DNA of 64,000 nt, from NCBI GenBank assembly GCA_014654535.1, contig BNBA01000009.1, forward strand, positions 1 to 64,000. The letters are read 5' to 3'. Every line of letters starts with the position of its first letter. Position 1 is the stretch's first letter. The translations under genes and the position numbers were made by a program. The stretch is from Xanthomonas boreopolis. Lineage in GTDB: Bacteria > Pseudomonadota > Gammaproteobacteria > Xanthomonadales > Xanthomonadaceae. Under the pieces are notes generated by a model. The model saw only the letters and a program-made list of their open reading frames with translations. It was not told the DNA's origin and did no database searches. Shown piece by piece: positions 28,477 through 38,172 of the stretch.

Positions 28477-29658
28477 ATGGCCGGCAGCCATATCCGCCAG
28501 GTCGCCGTGTTCGGCGCCACCGGTTCCATCGGCGCCTCCGCGCTGGACGTGATCGCGCGCCATCCCGACCGCCTGCGCGCCAGCGTGCTGGCCGCCGGCA
28601 ACAAGGTCGACGCGCTGGTCGGACTGTGCCGCCGGCACCGGCCCGACCATGCGGTGATCGCCCGGCCCGGCCTGCTGGACGACCTGCGCGCCGGCCTGCG
28701 CGAGGCCGGCCTGGACACGCAGGCGCACGCCGGCCAGGAGGCGCTGGCTGAGCTGGCCGGCGACGCGGCGGCCTGCGATACCGTGGTCGCGGCGATCGTC
28801 GGGGCCGCCGGCCTGCCTTCCACGCTTGCCGCGGCGCGCGCCGGCAAGCGCCTGCTGCTGGCCAACAAGGAATCGCTGGTGCTCGCCGGCGAGCTGCTGA
28901 TGCGCACGGCCGCGGCGGCCGGCTGCGAGATCATCCCGATCGACAGCGAACACAGCGCGATCTTCCAGTGCCTGCACGGCAGCGGCGCCGGGCCCGGCGT
29001 GCGCAAGGTGATCCTGACCGCCTCGGGCGGGCCGTTCCGCGGGCGCAGCCGCGCCCAACTGGCTGACGTCACCCCGGCCCAGGCCGTGGCCCACCCCAAG
29101 TGGTCGATGGGCCCGAAGATCTCGGTCGACTCGGCCACCCTGATGAACAAGGGGCTGGAGGTCATCGAGGCCCACCACCTGTTCGGGCTGCCGGCCGACC
29201 GCATCGAGGTGCTGGTGCACCCGCAGAGCCTGGTGCATTCGCTGGTCGAGTTCGTCGACGGCTCCACCCTGGCCCAGCTCGGCCTGCCCGACATGCGCAC
29301 CACCCTGGCGGTCGGCCTGGCCTGGCCGGAGCGGATCGCCTCCGGCGTGGCCGGCCTGGACCTGCGCGCGCATGGCCGGCTCGATTTCGAAGCGCCCGAC
29401 CTGGATGCCTTCCCCTGCCTGAAACTGGCATGGGCCGCCATGCATGCCGGCGGCTGCGCGCCGGCCGTCCTGAACGCCGCCAACGAAGTGGCGGTTTCAG
29501 CCTTTCTTCAGGGCCGGATCGGTTTCCTAGCCATTCCTGCGCTGGTCGAGCATGCGCTCTCCACACTACCCGGGGAAAATGCGGATACGCTGGAACACCT
29601 GCTGGCGGTGGATGCCCAGGCCCGCCAGGTGACCGAAGCCGCCCTCGCCCGCCACTGA
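28477..29658 (+). CDS. dxr: 1-deoxy-D-xylulose 5-phosphate reductoisomerase
   Basis: 393 residues (E. coli 398). Second step of the MEP isoprenoid pathway. NADPH site [20 protein letters not shown], metal site [14 protein letters not shown], and [21 protein letters not shown]. Starts 1 bp after cdsA. Its place after cdsA rather than before uppS is the Pseudomonas/Xanthomonas order. Confidence 0.96.
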   Translation: MAGSHIRQVAVFGATGSIGASALDVIARHPDRLRASVLAAGNKVDALVGLCRRHRPDHAVIARPGLLDDLRAGLREAGLDTQAHAGQEALAELAGDAAACDTVVAAIVGAAGLPSTLAAARAGKRLLLANKESLVLAGELLMRTAAAAGCEIIPIDSEHSAIFQCLHGSGAGPGVRKVILTASGGPFRGRSRAQLADVTPAQAVAHPKWSMGPKISVDSATLMNKGLEVIEAHHLFGLPADRIEVLVHPQSLVHSLVEFVDGSTLAQLGLPDMRTTLAVGLAWPERIASGVAGLDLRAHGRLDFEAPDLDAFPCLKLAWAAMHAGGCAPAVLNAANEVAVSAFLQGRIGFLAIPALVEHALSTLPGENADTLEHLLAVDAQARQVTEAALARH

Positions 29659-29697
29659 TGCCGATCTCCCTCCCTTGCCTGCCCTCGACCGCCGCCA

Positions 29698-31053
29698 ATG
29701 AGTGACCTGCTCGGATCCATCTGGTGGATGATCGTCAGCCTGGGCGTGCTGGTGACCTTCCACGAATTCGGCCACTTCTGGGTCGCGCGCCGCTGCGGCG
29801 TGAAGGTGCTGCGCTTCTCGGTCGGCTTCGGCCGCCCGCTGTGGTCGCGCCGCGACCGTCACGGCACCGAGTTCGCGATCGCCGCGATCCCGCTCGGCGG
29901 CTACGTGAAGATGCTGGACGAGCGCGAAGGCAACGTGCATCCGGCCGAACGCTCGATGGCGTTCAACGCCAAGTCCGTGTGGCAGCGGATCGCGATCGTC
30001 GCGGCCGGCCCGGCCGCCAACCTGCTGCTGTGCATGCTCCTGCTGTGGGCGATGTTCGTGATCGGCAAGCAGGACTATTCCGCCACGCTCGGCCACGTCG
30101 AGGGCCTGGCGGCCCAGGCCGGCTTGCGGGCCGGCGATCGCGTGCTGTCGGTCGACGGCCGCGACGTCGCCAGCTGGAGCGACACCAGCATGCTGCTGAC
30201 CACCGCGGCGATGGACCGGCGCGACGTGCGCATCCGCGCGGCCGACGCCGACGGCGGCGAACGCGCGGTCACCGTGCGCATGTCGCAGCTGCCGGCGGGC
30301 TTCCAGGAACAGCGCGTGCCGGAACTGGCCGGTTTCGGCTGGCAGTTCCTGACCCAGCCGGCGCAGGTTTCCGAGGTCGCCCCGGGCTCGGCCGCCGACG
30401 GCGTGCTCAAGCCGGGCGACCGCATCGTGGCGATCGACGGCCACCCGATCGACTCGGCCGAGCAGGTCGCCCCGCAGATCCAGGCGCTGGGCGAGCGCGG
30501 CGGCGCCGGCATGGTCGAGGTCGAGCGCGACGGCGACCGGCTCGCGCTGGAACTGGTCCCGACCCGCGAAACCGGCACCGACGGCAAGCCCGCCTACCGG
30601 ATCGGCATCGCGGTGGGCCGCGCCGCCGCCCCCGCCTACGACGCGCGGCTGCAGTACGGCGTGTTCGCCGCGGTGCCGGCCGCGATCCGCGAGACCGGGC
30701 GGATGGCCGGCGATTCGCTGGGCATGATCCGGCGCATGCTGACCGGCCAGGCCTCGGTCAAGAACATCTCCGGCCCGATCACCATCGCCAAGGTCGCCAA
30801 CGCCTCGGCCAAGCGCGGGCCGGACTGGTTCCTGTACTTCCTGGCCCTGCTGTCGCTGAGCCTGGCGATCATCAACCTGCTCCCGATCCCGATCTTGGAC
30901 GGGGGACACCTGCTGTATTACCTTATCGAGTTGGTCAAGGGCAGCCCGCTCAGCGAGCGCGCCATGGCCGCCGGGCAGTACGTGGGCCTGGCGGTGCTCG
31001 CCGGGTTGATGGGGTTGGCGTTCTACAACGACATCCTCGGCCGGGTCCCGTGA
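29698..31053 (+). CDS. rseP: Site-2 protease RseP
   Basis: 451 residues. Intramembrane zinc protease of the envelope stress pathway, cleaving anti-sigma factor within the membrane. Zinc motif HEFGH at residues 22-26 in helix 1; two tandem PDZ domains in the periplasmic loop (about 115-190 and 205-285); second metal motif NLLPIPILDGG near residue 395. Second gene of a dxr-rseP-bamA set. Confidence 0.96.
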   Translation: MSDLLGSIWWMIVSLGVLVTFHEFGHFWVARRCGVKVLRFSVGFGRPLWSRRDRHGTEFAIAAIPLGGYVKMLDEREGNVHPAERSMAFNAKSVWQRIAIVAAGPAANLLLCMLLLWAMFVIGKQDYSATLGHVEGLAAQAGLRAGDRVLSVDGRDVASWSDTSMLLTTAAMDRRDVRIRAADADGGERAVTVRMSQLPAGFQEQRVPELAGFGWQFLTQPAQVSEVAPGSAADGVLKPGDRIVAIDGHPIDSAEQVAPQIQALGERGGAGMVEVERDGDRLALELVPTRETGTDGKPAYRIGIAVGRAAAPAYDARLQYGVFAAVPAAIRETGRMAGDSLGMIRRMLTGQASVKNISGPITIAKVANASAKRGPDWFLYFLALLSLSLAIINLLPIPILDGGHLLYYLIELVKGSPLSERAMAAGQYVGLAVLAGLMGLAFYNDILGRVP

Positions 31054-31076
31054 CCACCGAATCCGAATCCCCGCAT

Positions 31077-31172
31077 ATGGAACCGTGGTGCCGTCGCGAA
31101 GGATTCGCATCCATGCCCGTCGTCATACGCCGGCAACCCGCAACCTACGAATTCGACTTCAACCGGATGTGA
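31077..31172 (+). CDS. Possible 31-codon leader ORF before bamA
   Basis: ATG 31077 to TGA 31172, ending 1 bp before the bamA ATG. Reads MEPWCRREGFASMPVVIRRQ..., ending EFDFNRM; no family recognised and no ribosome site seen. The stop/start adjacency would allow translational coupling to bamA, but a frame of this length in 120 bp of GC-rich sequence can easily be accidental. Confidence 0.25.
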   Translation: MEPWCRREGFASMPVVIRRQPATYEFDFNRM

Positions 31173-31173
31173 C

Positions 31174-33579
31174 ATGACGAGATTTCCCACTCGCCGCTTC
31201 CTCGCTCTAGCCCTTTCCGCCAGCCTGGGCCTGCCCGCGCTCGCGAACGCGGCCGAGCCCTTCGTCGCCAGTGACATCCGCGTCGACGGCCTGCAGCGCA
31301 TTTCCTCCGGTACGGTCTTCACCTATCTCCCGGTCAACCGCGGCGACACCGTCGACGACGCCAAGGTGGCCGAGTCGATCCGCGCGCTGTACCGCACCGG
31401 CTTCTTCGAGGACGTGCAGCTGGACCGCCAGGGCAGCATCCTGGTCATCACGGTCAAGGAGCGCCCGGCCATCAACAAGCTGACCGTGACCGGCAACAAG
31501 GACATCAAGAGCGAGGAACTGCTCAAGGGCCTGAGCGACATCGGCCTGAGCGAGGGCGGCACCTTCGACCGCCTGAGCCTGGACCGCGTGACCCAGGAGC
31601 TGACCCGCCAGTACAACAACCGCGGCAAGTACAACGTCCAGATCACCCCGACGGTGAGCCCGCTGGACCGCAACCGCGTGGACGTGGCCATCGCGATCAA
31701 GGAAGGCAAGGCCGCCAAGATCCGCCACGTCAACCTGGTCGGCACCGACAAGTTCCTGGACAGGGACATCCTCGACCAGTGGGAGTCGAAGGAGCACAAC
31801 TGGAAGTCGTGGTACAGCCGCGACGACCAGTACTCCAAGGAAAAGATGTCCGGCGACCTGGAGAAGCTGAACTCCTGGTACCTGGACCGCGGCTACATCG
31901 ACTTCAACATCGACTCGACCCAGGTCGCGATCAGCCCCGACAAGCGCGACATGTTCATCACCGCGGGCGTCACCGAGGGCGAGCAGTACAAGATCTCCGA
32001 GATCAAGGTCAGCGGCGACACCGTGCTGCCGCAGGCCGACGTCGAGAAGCTGGTGATCCCCAAGGCCGGCGACATCTTCTCGCGCGCCCTGCTGGAATAC
32101 AGCGCCGACGCGATCACCAACTCGCTCAGCAACGTCGGCTACGCCTTCGCCAAGGTCAACCCGATCCCGACCCCGGACCGCGAGCACCGCACCGTCGCGG
32201 TGAACCTGCAGGTCGTGCCGGGACCGCGCGTCACCGTGCGCCGGATCATCTTCAAGGGCAACACCCGCACCTCCGACGAGGTACTGCGCCGCGAGATGCG
32301 CCAGTTCGAGAACACCTGGTACTCGCAGGCCGCGATCGACCGCTCCAAGATCCGCCTGCAGCGCCTGGGCTACTTCGAGACCGTGGACGTCGAGACCCCG
32401 CCGGTACCGGGCAGCAACGACCAGGTGGACGTGGTCTACAACGTCAAGGAAACCACGTCGGGCAGCTTCCAGATCGGCCTGGGCTACTCGCAGACCTACG
32501 GCGTCACCACCTCGGTGCAGCTGTCGCAGAACAACTTCCTGGGCGGCGGCAACCGCGTCTCGGTGGAAGCCTCGCGCAGCAGCTACCAGGACCGCTACTC
32601 GTTCTCCTACACCAACCCGTTCTTCACCGACGACGGCGTCTCGCTGGGCTACAACCTGGCGTGGCAGAAGCTGGACTACTCCGACTACAACGCCGCGCAA
32701 TACAACAGCAAGCGCGGCTCGGCACAGGTGGTCTTCGGCATCCCGATCACCGAGAACGACGCGTTCTCGCTGATGCTCGGCATCGACAGCAACCAGATCA
32801 CGACCTACCAGGGCTATACCCCGCAGTCGATCATCGAGTACATCGACGCGGTCGGCCAGCGCACCTTCCACACCTGGCGCAGCGAGGTGGGCTGGGCGCG
32901 CGACACCCGCAACGACTACTTCATGCCGACCCGCGGCATGTACCAGCGCGTGGGCGCGGAAATCGCCCTGCCCGGCTCGACCGTGGAGTACTACAAGCTC
33001 ACCTATTCGTTCTCCAAGTACTGGCCGATCATCCCGTCGCTGGTGCTGAACACCCGCCTGGACCTCGGCTACGGCGACGGCTACGGCAAGACCTACAGCC
33101 GCGACATCTGCGGCACGACGACCAGCACCGGGTATACCCCCGAGGCCTGCAACGGCAGCAACCTGATCCGCCGCGTCAACGCCTCCGGCCTGCCGTTCTT
33201 CGAGAACTTCTACGCCGGCGGCACCAACTCCGTGCGCGGCTTCGAGGACAATACCCTCGGCCCGCGCTCGGAGGCCACGGTCTACTACAGCCGCGGCCAA
33301 CCGCTGGGTGGCTCGGTCAAGACGGTCGGCTCGCTCGAAATGTACTTCCCGAGGCTGTTCAACAGCCCGTCGGCACGCGTCTCCGCGTTCTTCGATTTCG
33401 GCAACGTCTACAACGGCTGGGACAACTTCAAGGCCAACGAGCTGCGCGCCTCCACCGGTATCGCGCTGCTGTGGCGCGCGCCGGTCGGCCCGATCTCGAT
33501 CAGCTACGCCTTCCCCCTGAAGAAGGAAGACGGCGACGAGATCGAGCGCCTGCAGTTCACCTTCGGCGGGCAGTTCTAG
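31174..33579 (+). CDS. bamA: Outer-membrane protein assembly factor BamA
   Basis: 801 residues: signal peptide (about 1-26, ALANA cleavage), five POTRA domains (about 28-425) and a 16-strand barrel ending in Phe (FTFGGQF). The loop-6 motif VRGF is at residues 687-690. Core of the BAM complex folding outer-membrane proteins. Lies between rseP and lpxD; skp, present here in E. coli, is absent. Several palindromes follow. Confidence 0.96.
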   Translation: MTRFPTRRFLALALSASLGLPALANAAEPFVASDIRVDGLQRISSGTVFTYLPVNRGDTVDDAKVAESIRALYRTGFFEDVQLDRQGSILVITVKERPAINKLTVTGNKDIKSEELLKGLSDIGLSEGGTFDRLSLDRVTQELTRQYNNRGKYNVQITPTVSPLDRNRVDVAIAIKEGKAAKIRHVNLVGTDKFLDRDILDQWESKEHNWKSWYSRDDQYSKEKMSGDLEKLNSWYLDRGYIDFNIDSTQVAISPDKRDMFITAGVTEGEQYKISEIKVSGDTVLPQADVEKLVIPKAGDIFSRALLEYSADAITNSLSNVGYAFAKVNPIPTPDREHRTVAVNLQVVPGPRVTVRRIIFKGNTRTSDEVLRREMRQFENTWYSQAAIDRSKIRLQRLGYFETVDVETPPVPGSNDQVDVVYNVKETTSGSFQIGLGYSQTYGVTTSVQLSQNNFLGGGNRVSVEASRSSYQDRYSFSYTNPFFTDDGVSLGYNLAWQKLDYSDYNAAQYNSKRGSAQVVFGIPITENDAFSLMLGIDSNQITTYQGYTPQSIIEYIDAVGQRTFHTWRSEVGWARDTRNDYFMPTRGMYQRVGAEIALPGSTVEYYKLTYSFSKYWPIIPSLVLNTRLDLGYGDGYGKTYSRDICGTTTSTGYTPEACNGSNLIRRVNASGLPFFENFYAGGTNSVRGFEDNTLGPRSEATVYYSRGQPLGGSVKTVGSLEMYFPRLFNSPSARVSAFFDFGNVYNGWDNFKANELRASTGIALLWRAPVGPISISYAFPLKKEDGDEIERLQFTFGGQF

Positions 33580-33593
33580 CGAACTGCCCGCCC

Positions 33594-33707
33594 CGCCAGG
33601 GCTTTGCCCTGGCGGACCAGACTCCTGCACAGCAGGAGTCTGGTGGGCGACTGGCCTACCAAATCCCCGCGCCGGCGGCGCGCCCCCTTTTACTAAAGGG
33701 GGCTTTT
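33594..33707 (+). terminator. Three hairpins after bamA, last one a terminator
   Basis: CCGCCAGGGC/GCCCTGGCGG (about 33594-33616), CAGACTCCTG/CAGGAGTCTG (about 33620-33643), then GCCCCCTTT TACT AAAGGGGGC followed by TTTT (33682-33707). The last is a standard rho-independent terminator for the rseP-bamA transcript; the first two are probably repeat-derived. Confidence 0.7.
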
Positions 33708-33800
33708 CTCCAGCGTGATGATCGCTACCTGCTCGGATAAAGAGCACGGCTTGGCCTGCCCGCCAGGCAGCCGCAACATGACCGCCATCACGGCGCACGG

Positions 33801-33815
33801 TAGAATTCCGGCGTG
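33801..33815 (+). promoter_or_regulatory. lpxD promoter -10 directly before the start codon
   Basis: TAGAAT (33801-33806), six bases, then the GTG start of lpxD (33813). A transcript starting 7 nt after the -10 would begin at the start codon, i.e. be leaderless. No Shine-Dalgarno is present, in agreement. Confidence 0.55.
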
Positions 33816-34835
33816 AATACTCCTACCTATACCGCCCAGGACATCGCCGAGCGCTTCGGCCTGCAGGTGCATGGCGACGGCGACGTGGCCATCCACGGCG
33901 TCGCCACGCTGGCCCATGCCGGCCCCGGCCAGCTCAGTTTCCTCGCCAACCCGCGCTACCGCGCGCAACTGGCCGACAGCCGCGCCGGCGTCGTGGTCTT
34001 GCGCGCCGACGATGCCGAGGCGGCATCCGGCACCGCGCTGGTCGCGAAGGATCCCTATACGGTCTTCGCCAAGATCGCCGCGTTGTTCGACGTGCCGCCG
34101 GCGCGCGCGGCCGGCATCCATCCGAGCGCGAGCATCGATCCGAGCGCGACCGTGTCGCCCACCGCGCATGTCGGCCCGTTCGCCAGCATCGGGGCGCGCA
34201 GCGTCATCGGCGACGGCTGCATCGTCGGCCCTGGCTGCGTGATCGGCGAGGACTGCGAGATCGGCGAGGGCAGCGAGCTGATCGCGCGCGTCACCCTGGT
34301 CACCCGCGTGCGCCTGGGCAAGCGCGTGCGCGTGCATCCCGGCGCGGTGCTCGGCGCGGACGGCTTCGGCCTGGCGATGGACGCCGGCCGCTGGATCAAG
34401 GTACCGCAGCTCGGCGGCGTGGTGATCGGCGACGATTGCGAGATCGGCGCCAACAGCTGCGTCGATCGCGGCGCGCTGGAAGACACCGTCCTCGAGGAGG
34501 ACGTGCGCATCGACAACCTGGTGCAGATCGCGCACAACTGCCGCATCGGCGCGCACACCGCCATCGCCGGCTGCACCGGCATCGCCGGCAGCGCCAGGAT
34601 CGGGCGCTATTGCCTGATCGGCGGCCACGTCGGCGTGGTCGGCCACCTCGAGATCTGCGACAAGGTCGTCATCACCGGCAAGTCGGTGGTGCGCAATTCC
34701 ATCCACGAGCCGGGCGAGTACTCGTCCGGGACCCCGCTCACCGACAACCGTACGTGGCGCAAGAACGCCGCACGCTTCAAGCAGCTCGATGCCCTTGCCC
34801 GGCGCATCCTGGCTGTGGGCAAGGAGAAAGAATGA
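33813..34835 (+). CDS. lpxD: UDP-3-O-acylglucosamine N-acyltransferase
   Basis: 340 residues. Third step of lipid A synthesis. N-terminal uridine-binding domain (HGVATLAHAGPGQLSFLANPRYR) then a left-handed beta-helix of hexapeptide repeats; catalytic His241 in VQIAHNCRIG. GTG start at 33813. Stop overlaps the fabZ start (ATGA). Confidence 0.96.
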   Translation: MNTPTYTAQDIAERFGLQVHGDGDVAIHGVATLAHAGPGQLSFLANPRYRAQLADSRAGVVVLRADDAEAASGTALVAKDPYTVFAKIAALFDVPPARAAGIHPSASIDPSATVSPTAHVGPFASIGARSVIGDGCIVGPGCVIGEDCEIGEGSELIARVTLVTRVRLGKRVRVHPGAVLGADGFGLAMDAGRWIKVPQLGGVVIGDDCEIGANSCVDRGALEDTVLEEDVRIDNLVQIAHNCRIGAHTAIAGCTGIAGSARIGRYCLIGGHVGVVGHLEICDKVVITGKSVVRNSIHEPGEYSSGTPLTDNRTWRKNAARFKQLDALARRILAVGKEKE

Positions 34836-35290
34836 ACGATACGCTGCAGTTGCCAATCGACGTCACCCGCATCCAGGAGCTGCTCCCGCACCGCTATCCC
34901 TTCCTGATGGTGGACCGGGTGCTGGAGCTCGACCATGAAGCGCGCCGCATCGTTGCGCAGAAGAACGTGAGCATCAACGAGCCGTTCTTCCAGGGCCACT
35001 TCCCGGGCCGCCCGGTGATGCCCGGCGTGCTGATCATCGAGGCGCTGGCGCAGGCCGGCGGCGTGATGACGCAGCTGGGCCTGGGCCGCGACGCGGACTC
35101 CACGCTGTTCTACATGGTCAAGGTCGAGAACGCGCGCTTCAACAAGCAGGTGGTCCCGGGCGACGTGCTGATCCTGGACGTGCAGATGAAGCGGCTGATC
35201 CGCAATATGGGCTGGTACTACGGCGAGGCCAGGGTGGACGGCGAAGTGGTCGCCTGCGCCGAGGTGATGTGCGCCGGCGCCAAGGGCTGA
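34832..35290 (+). CDS. fabZ: 3-hydroxyacyl-ACP dehydratase
   Basis: 152 residues. Hot-dog-fold dehydratase of fatty-acid synthesis. Catalytic His56 and Glu70 in [23 protein letters not shown]. Competes with LpxA for 3-hydroxyacyl-ACP, and lies between lpxD and lpxA as usual. AAGGAGA ribosome site 34821-34827. Confidence 0.96.
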   Translation: MNDTLQLPIDVTRIQELLPHRYPFLMVDRVLELDHEARRIVAQKNVSINEPFFQGHFPGRPVMPGVLIIEALAQAGGVMTQLGLGRDADSTLFYMVKVENARFNKQVVPGDVLILDVQMKRLIRNMGWYYGEARVDGEVVACAEVMCAGAKG

Positions 35291-35307
35291 ACGCATCCGG
35301 AGGAATG

Positions 35308-36099
35308 ATGAGCAACGACACGCCCCTGATCCACCCCACCGCGGTCATCGATCCGTCGGCCAGGCTCGCCGCGAACGTGCGCGTCGGCGCCTTCACCCTC
35401 ATCGGCCCTGACGTCGAGATCGGCGAAGGCACCCAGATCGGCCCGCATTGCAGCGTGTACGGCCCGACCCGCATCGGGCGCAACAACCGCTTCGTCGGCC
35501 ATGCCGCGATCGGCGGCGACCCGCAGGACAAGAAGTTCGCCGGCGAGCGCACCGAGCTGGTGATCGGCGACAACAACCTGATCCGCGAGTTCGTCACGAT
35601 CAATCGCGGCACCGGTGGCGGCGGCGGCGTCACCACGATCGGCAACGACAACTGGATGCTGGCCTACACCCACATCGCGCACGACTGCCACGTCGGCAAC
35701 CATTGCGTGTTCTCCAACAACACCACGCTGGCCGGGCACGTCGTGGTCGGCGACTGGGTGATCATCAGCGGCTTCTCCGGGGCGCACCAGTTCTGCCGCA
35801 TCGGCGCGCACGCCTTCCTGGGCATGGGCGCGCTGACCAACGGCGACGTGCCGCCGTTCACGATGGTGGGCACCGATGCGCTCGGCCGTCCGCGCGGCAT
35901 CAACAGCGAAGGGCTCAAGCGCCGGGGCTTCTCGCCCGAGCGCATCGCGGCGATCAAGCGCGCCTACCGCACGCTGTACGTGGCCGGCCTGCCGCTCGCC
36001 GAGGCCAAGCAGGAGCTGGCCGACCAGGCGCGCAACAGCGAGGACGTGCGCAGCATGCTCGAATTCATCGAGCACACCGAGCGCCCGTTGCTGCGATAA
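35308..36099 (+). CDS. lpxA: UDP-N-acetylglucosamine acyltransferase
   Basis: 263 residues (E. coli 262). First step of lipid A synthesis; hexapeptide beta-helix with catalytic His125 in [10 protein letters not shown], numbering identical to E. coli. Of two adjacent ATGs (35305, 35308), the second has better spacing from GGAGG at 35299-35303. Confidence 0.96.
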   Translation: MSNDTPLIHPTAVIDPSARLAANVRVGAFTLIGPDVEIGEGTQIGPHCSVYGPTRIGRNNRFVGHAAIGGDPQDKKFAGERTELVIGDNNLIREFVTINRGTGGGGGVTTIGNDNWMLAYTHIAHDCHVGNHCVFSNNTTLAGHVVVGDWVIISGFSGAHQFCRIGAHAFLGMGALTNGDVPPFTMVGTDALGRPRGINSEGLKRRGFSPERIAAIKRAYRTLYVAGLPLAEAKQELADQARNSEDVRSMLEFIEHTERPLLR

Positions 36100-36149
36100 C
36101 GGCCACGGCTCGTGATCCGGCGAAAAGCAAAAGCAATGCGGGCGCGCTC

Positions 36150-37388
36150 ATGGTCCTAGCTTCTTCGAACCGCGAATCGCGAATCACGGATCGCCGCGCA
36201 GCGCCGCTGCGCGTGGCCCTGCTCGCCGGCGAGACGTCCGGCGACCTGTTGGGCGCCGGCTTGATCGAGGAACTGCGCAAGCGCTACCCCGATGCCCAGT
36301 TCGCCGGCATCGGCGGCGATGCCATGCGCAACGCCGGCTGCGAGACCTGGTTCGACGCCAGCGAGCTGTCGCTGATGGGCTTGTTCGAGGTGCTTCGCCA
36401 CCTGCCGCGGCTGCTCAAGCTGCGCCGCGAGTTCCGCGAGCGCGCCCTGGCCTGGCAGCCCGACGTGTTCGTCGGCATCGACGCGCCCGATTTCAACCTG
36501 CCGGTGGAGCGCTGGCTCAAGCAGCGCGGCGTGCGCACGGTGCACTACGTCAGCCCCTCGGTATGGGCGTGGAAGGAAAAGCGCGCCGAGAAGATCAGCG
36601 CCAGCGCCGACATGGTGCTGTGCCTGTTCCCGATGGAGCCGCCGATCTACCACCGGCACGGGGTGGATGCGCGCTTCGTCGGCCACCCGATGGCCGACGC
36701 CATCCCCTACCAGGTCGACCGCGACGCGGCCCGCGCCGAACTCGGGCTGTCGTCGTCCAGCCCGGTGCTGGCGATCCTGCCCGGCAGCCGCCACGGCGAG
36801 ATCAGCCGTCTGGGCGAGACCTTCTTCGAGGCCGCCTGGCAGCTGTCCGAGCAATTGCCGGGACTGCACGTGCTGGTGCCGGCCGCCAACCCGGGCTGCA
36901 AGCCGCTGATCGCCGAGCAGCTGTCGCGCTCGGCCCTGCCGGTACTGCGCTCGCACGTGCTCGACGGCCAGGCGCGCACCGCGATGATCGCCGCCGACGT
37001 GGTGCTGCTCGCCTCCGGCACCGCCACGCTGGAGGCGATGCTGGTCAAGCGCCCGATGGTGGTCGGCTACAAGGTCGCGCCGCTGACCGCCCGCATCGTC
37101 AAGGCGCTGAAGCTGATCAAGGTGAACCGCTACGCGCTGCCCAACATCCTGGCGAACGAGGACCTGGCGCCCGAGCTGATCCAGGACGATTGCACGCCCG
37201 GGAAGCTCGCCGCGGCCGTGCTGCACTGGTTCCGGCACCCGGAGGCGGTGGCCCGCCTGCAGCCGAAGTACCTGCAACTGCACGCGGAACTGCGCCGCGA
37301 CGCTTCGGCGCGCGCGGCCGAGGCGGTGGCGGAGCTGGTGCGGGGCCCGGCACCGGGGGCCGGGGTCCCGGAGCGGGTGCCGCGATGA
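36150..37388 (+). CDS. lpxB: Lipid-A-disaccharide synthase
   Basis: 412 residues. Glycosyltransferase joining UDP-diacylglucosamine and lipid X. Conserved blocks: [91 protein letters not shown]. The first 20 residues before the conserved start are coded partly by a CGCGAATCGCGAATCACGG-like intergenic repeat (36169-36194), so the N-terminus is unusual; no better start exists downstream. Confidence 0.94.
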   Translation: MVLASSNRESRITDRRAAPLRVALLAGETSGDLLGAGLIEELRKRYPDAQFAGIGGDAMRNAGCETWFDASELSLMGLFEVLRHLPRLLKLRREFRERALAWQPDVFVGIDAPDFNLPVERWLKQRGVRTVHYVSPSVWAWKEKRAEKISASADMVLCLFPMEPPIYHRHGVDARFVGHPMADAIPYQVDRDAARAELGLSSSSPVLAILPGSRHGEISRLGETFFEAAWQLSEQLPGLHVLVPAANPGCKPLIAEQLSRSALPVLRSHVLDGQARTAMIAADVVLLASGTATLEAMLVKRPMVVGYKVAPLTARIVKALKLIKVNRYALPNILANEDLAPELIQDDCTPGKLAAAVLHWFRHPEAVARLQPKYLQLHAELRRDASARAAEAVAELVRGPAPGAGVPERVPR

Positions 37389-38077
37389 AAGCCCCGTCCT
37401 CCGGATTGCCGCTGTTCCCCGGATCCCCGGCCCCCGACCTCCGGCTCTACGCCGGCGTCGACGAGGCCGGCCGCGGCCCGCTGGCCGGACCGGTGGCGGT
37501 GGCGGCGGTGGTGTTCGATCCGTCCAAGCCGCGCATCAACGGGCTGGACGACTCCAAGCAGCTCGGCGCCGAGCGCCGCGAGGTGCTGTACTCGCGCATC
37601 GTCGAACGCGCGCTCGCCTGGAGCGTGGTGCTGGTGGCGGTCGAGGAGATCGACCGCTTCAATATCTTCCAGGCGACGATGCTCGGCATGCGCCGCGCCC
37701 TGGAGGACGTCGCGCACGTCGCGCGGTATGCCAGGATCGACGGCAACCGCGTGCCCAAGGCGTTGCCCTGCCCGGCCGAGGCGCTGGTCGGCGGCGATGC
37801 CCGCGACCGCACGATCATGGCCGCGTCCATCGTCGCCAAGGTCACCCGCGACCGCTACATGCAGGAACTGCACCTGCGCCATCCGGAATACGGCTTCGAC
37901 CAGCACAAGGGCTACGGCACGCCGGCGCACCTGGCCGCGCTGCGCCGGCATGGCCCATGCGCCGAACACCGGCGCAGCTTCGCGCCGGTGCGCGACTGCC
38001 TTGCAGGCGATGGAGCCCGCGATCCCGCACCGGCGCCCCTGGAAAGCCTCCCCAGCCACGACCTGGAGCTCTCCTAG
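37385..38077 (+). CDS. rnhB: Ribonuclease HII
   Basis: 230 residues. Removes ribonucleotides from DNA-RNA hybrids. Catalytic Asp26-Glu27 in [16 protein letters not shown] and [25 protein letters not shown] overlaps the lpxB stop (ATGA). The C-terminal tail after about residue 200 is longer than in E. coli (198). Confidence 0.95.
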   Translation: MKAPSSGLPLFPGSPAPDLRLYAGVDEAGRGPLAGPVAVAAVVFDPSKPRINGLDDSKQLGAERREVLYSRIVERALAWSVVLVAVEEIDRFNIFQATMLGMRRALEDVAHVARYARIDGNRVPKALPCPAEALVGGDARDRTIMAASIVAKVTRDRYMQELHLRHPEYGFDQHKGYGTPAHLAALRRHGPCAEHRRSFAPVRDCLAGDGARDPAPAPLESLPSHDLELS

Positions 38078-38172
38078 CGAAGCCCCGGGGCCCCGGACCC
38101 GGGTCCCGGCTGTCAAGCCTTGTCGCTCCGCCCCCTCCGGACTACCCTGCCCGGTCACCGCAGTGATCCGGC

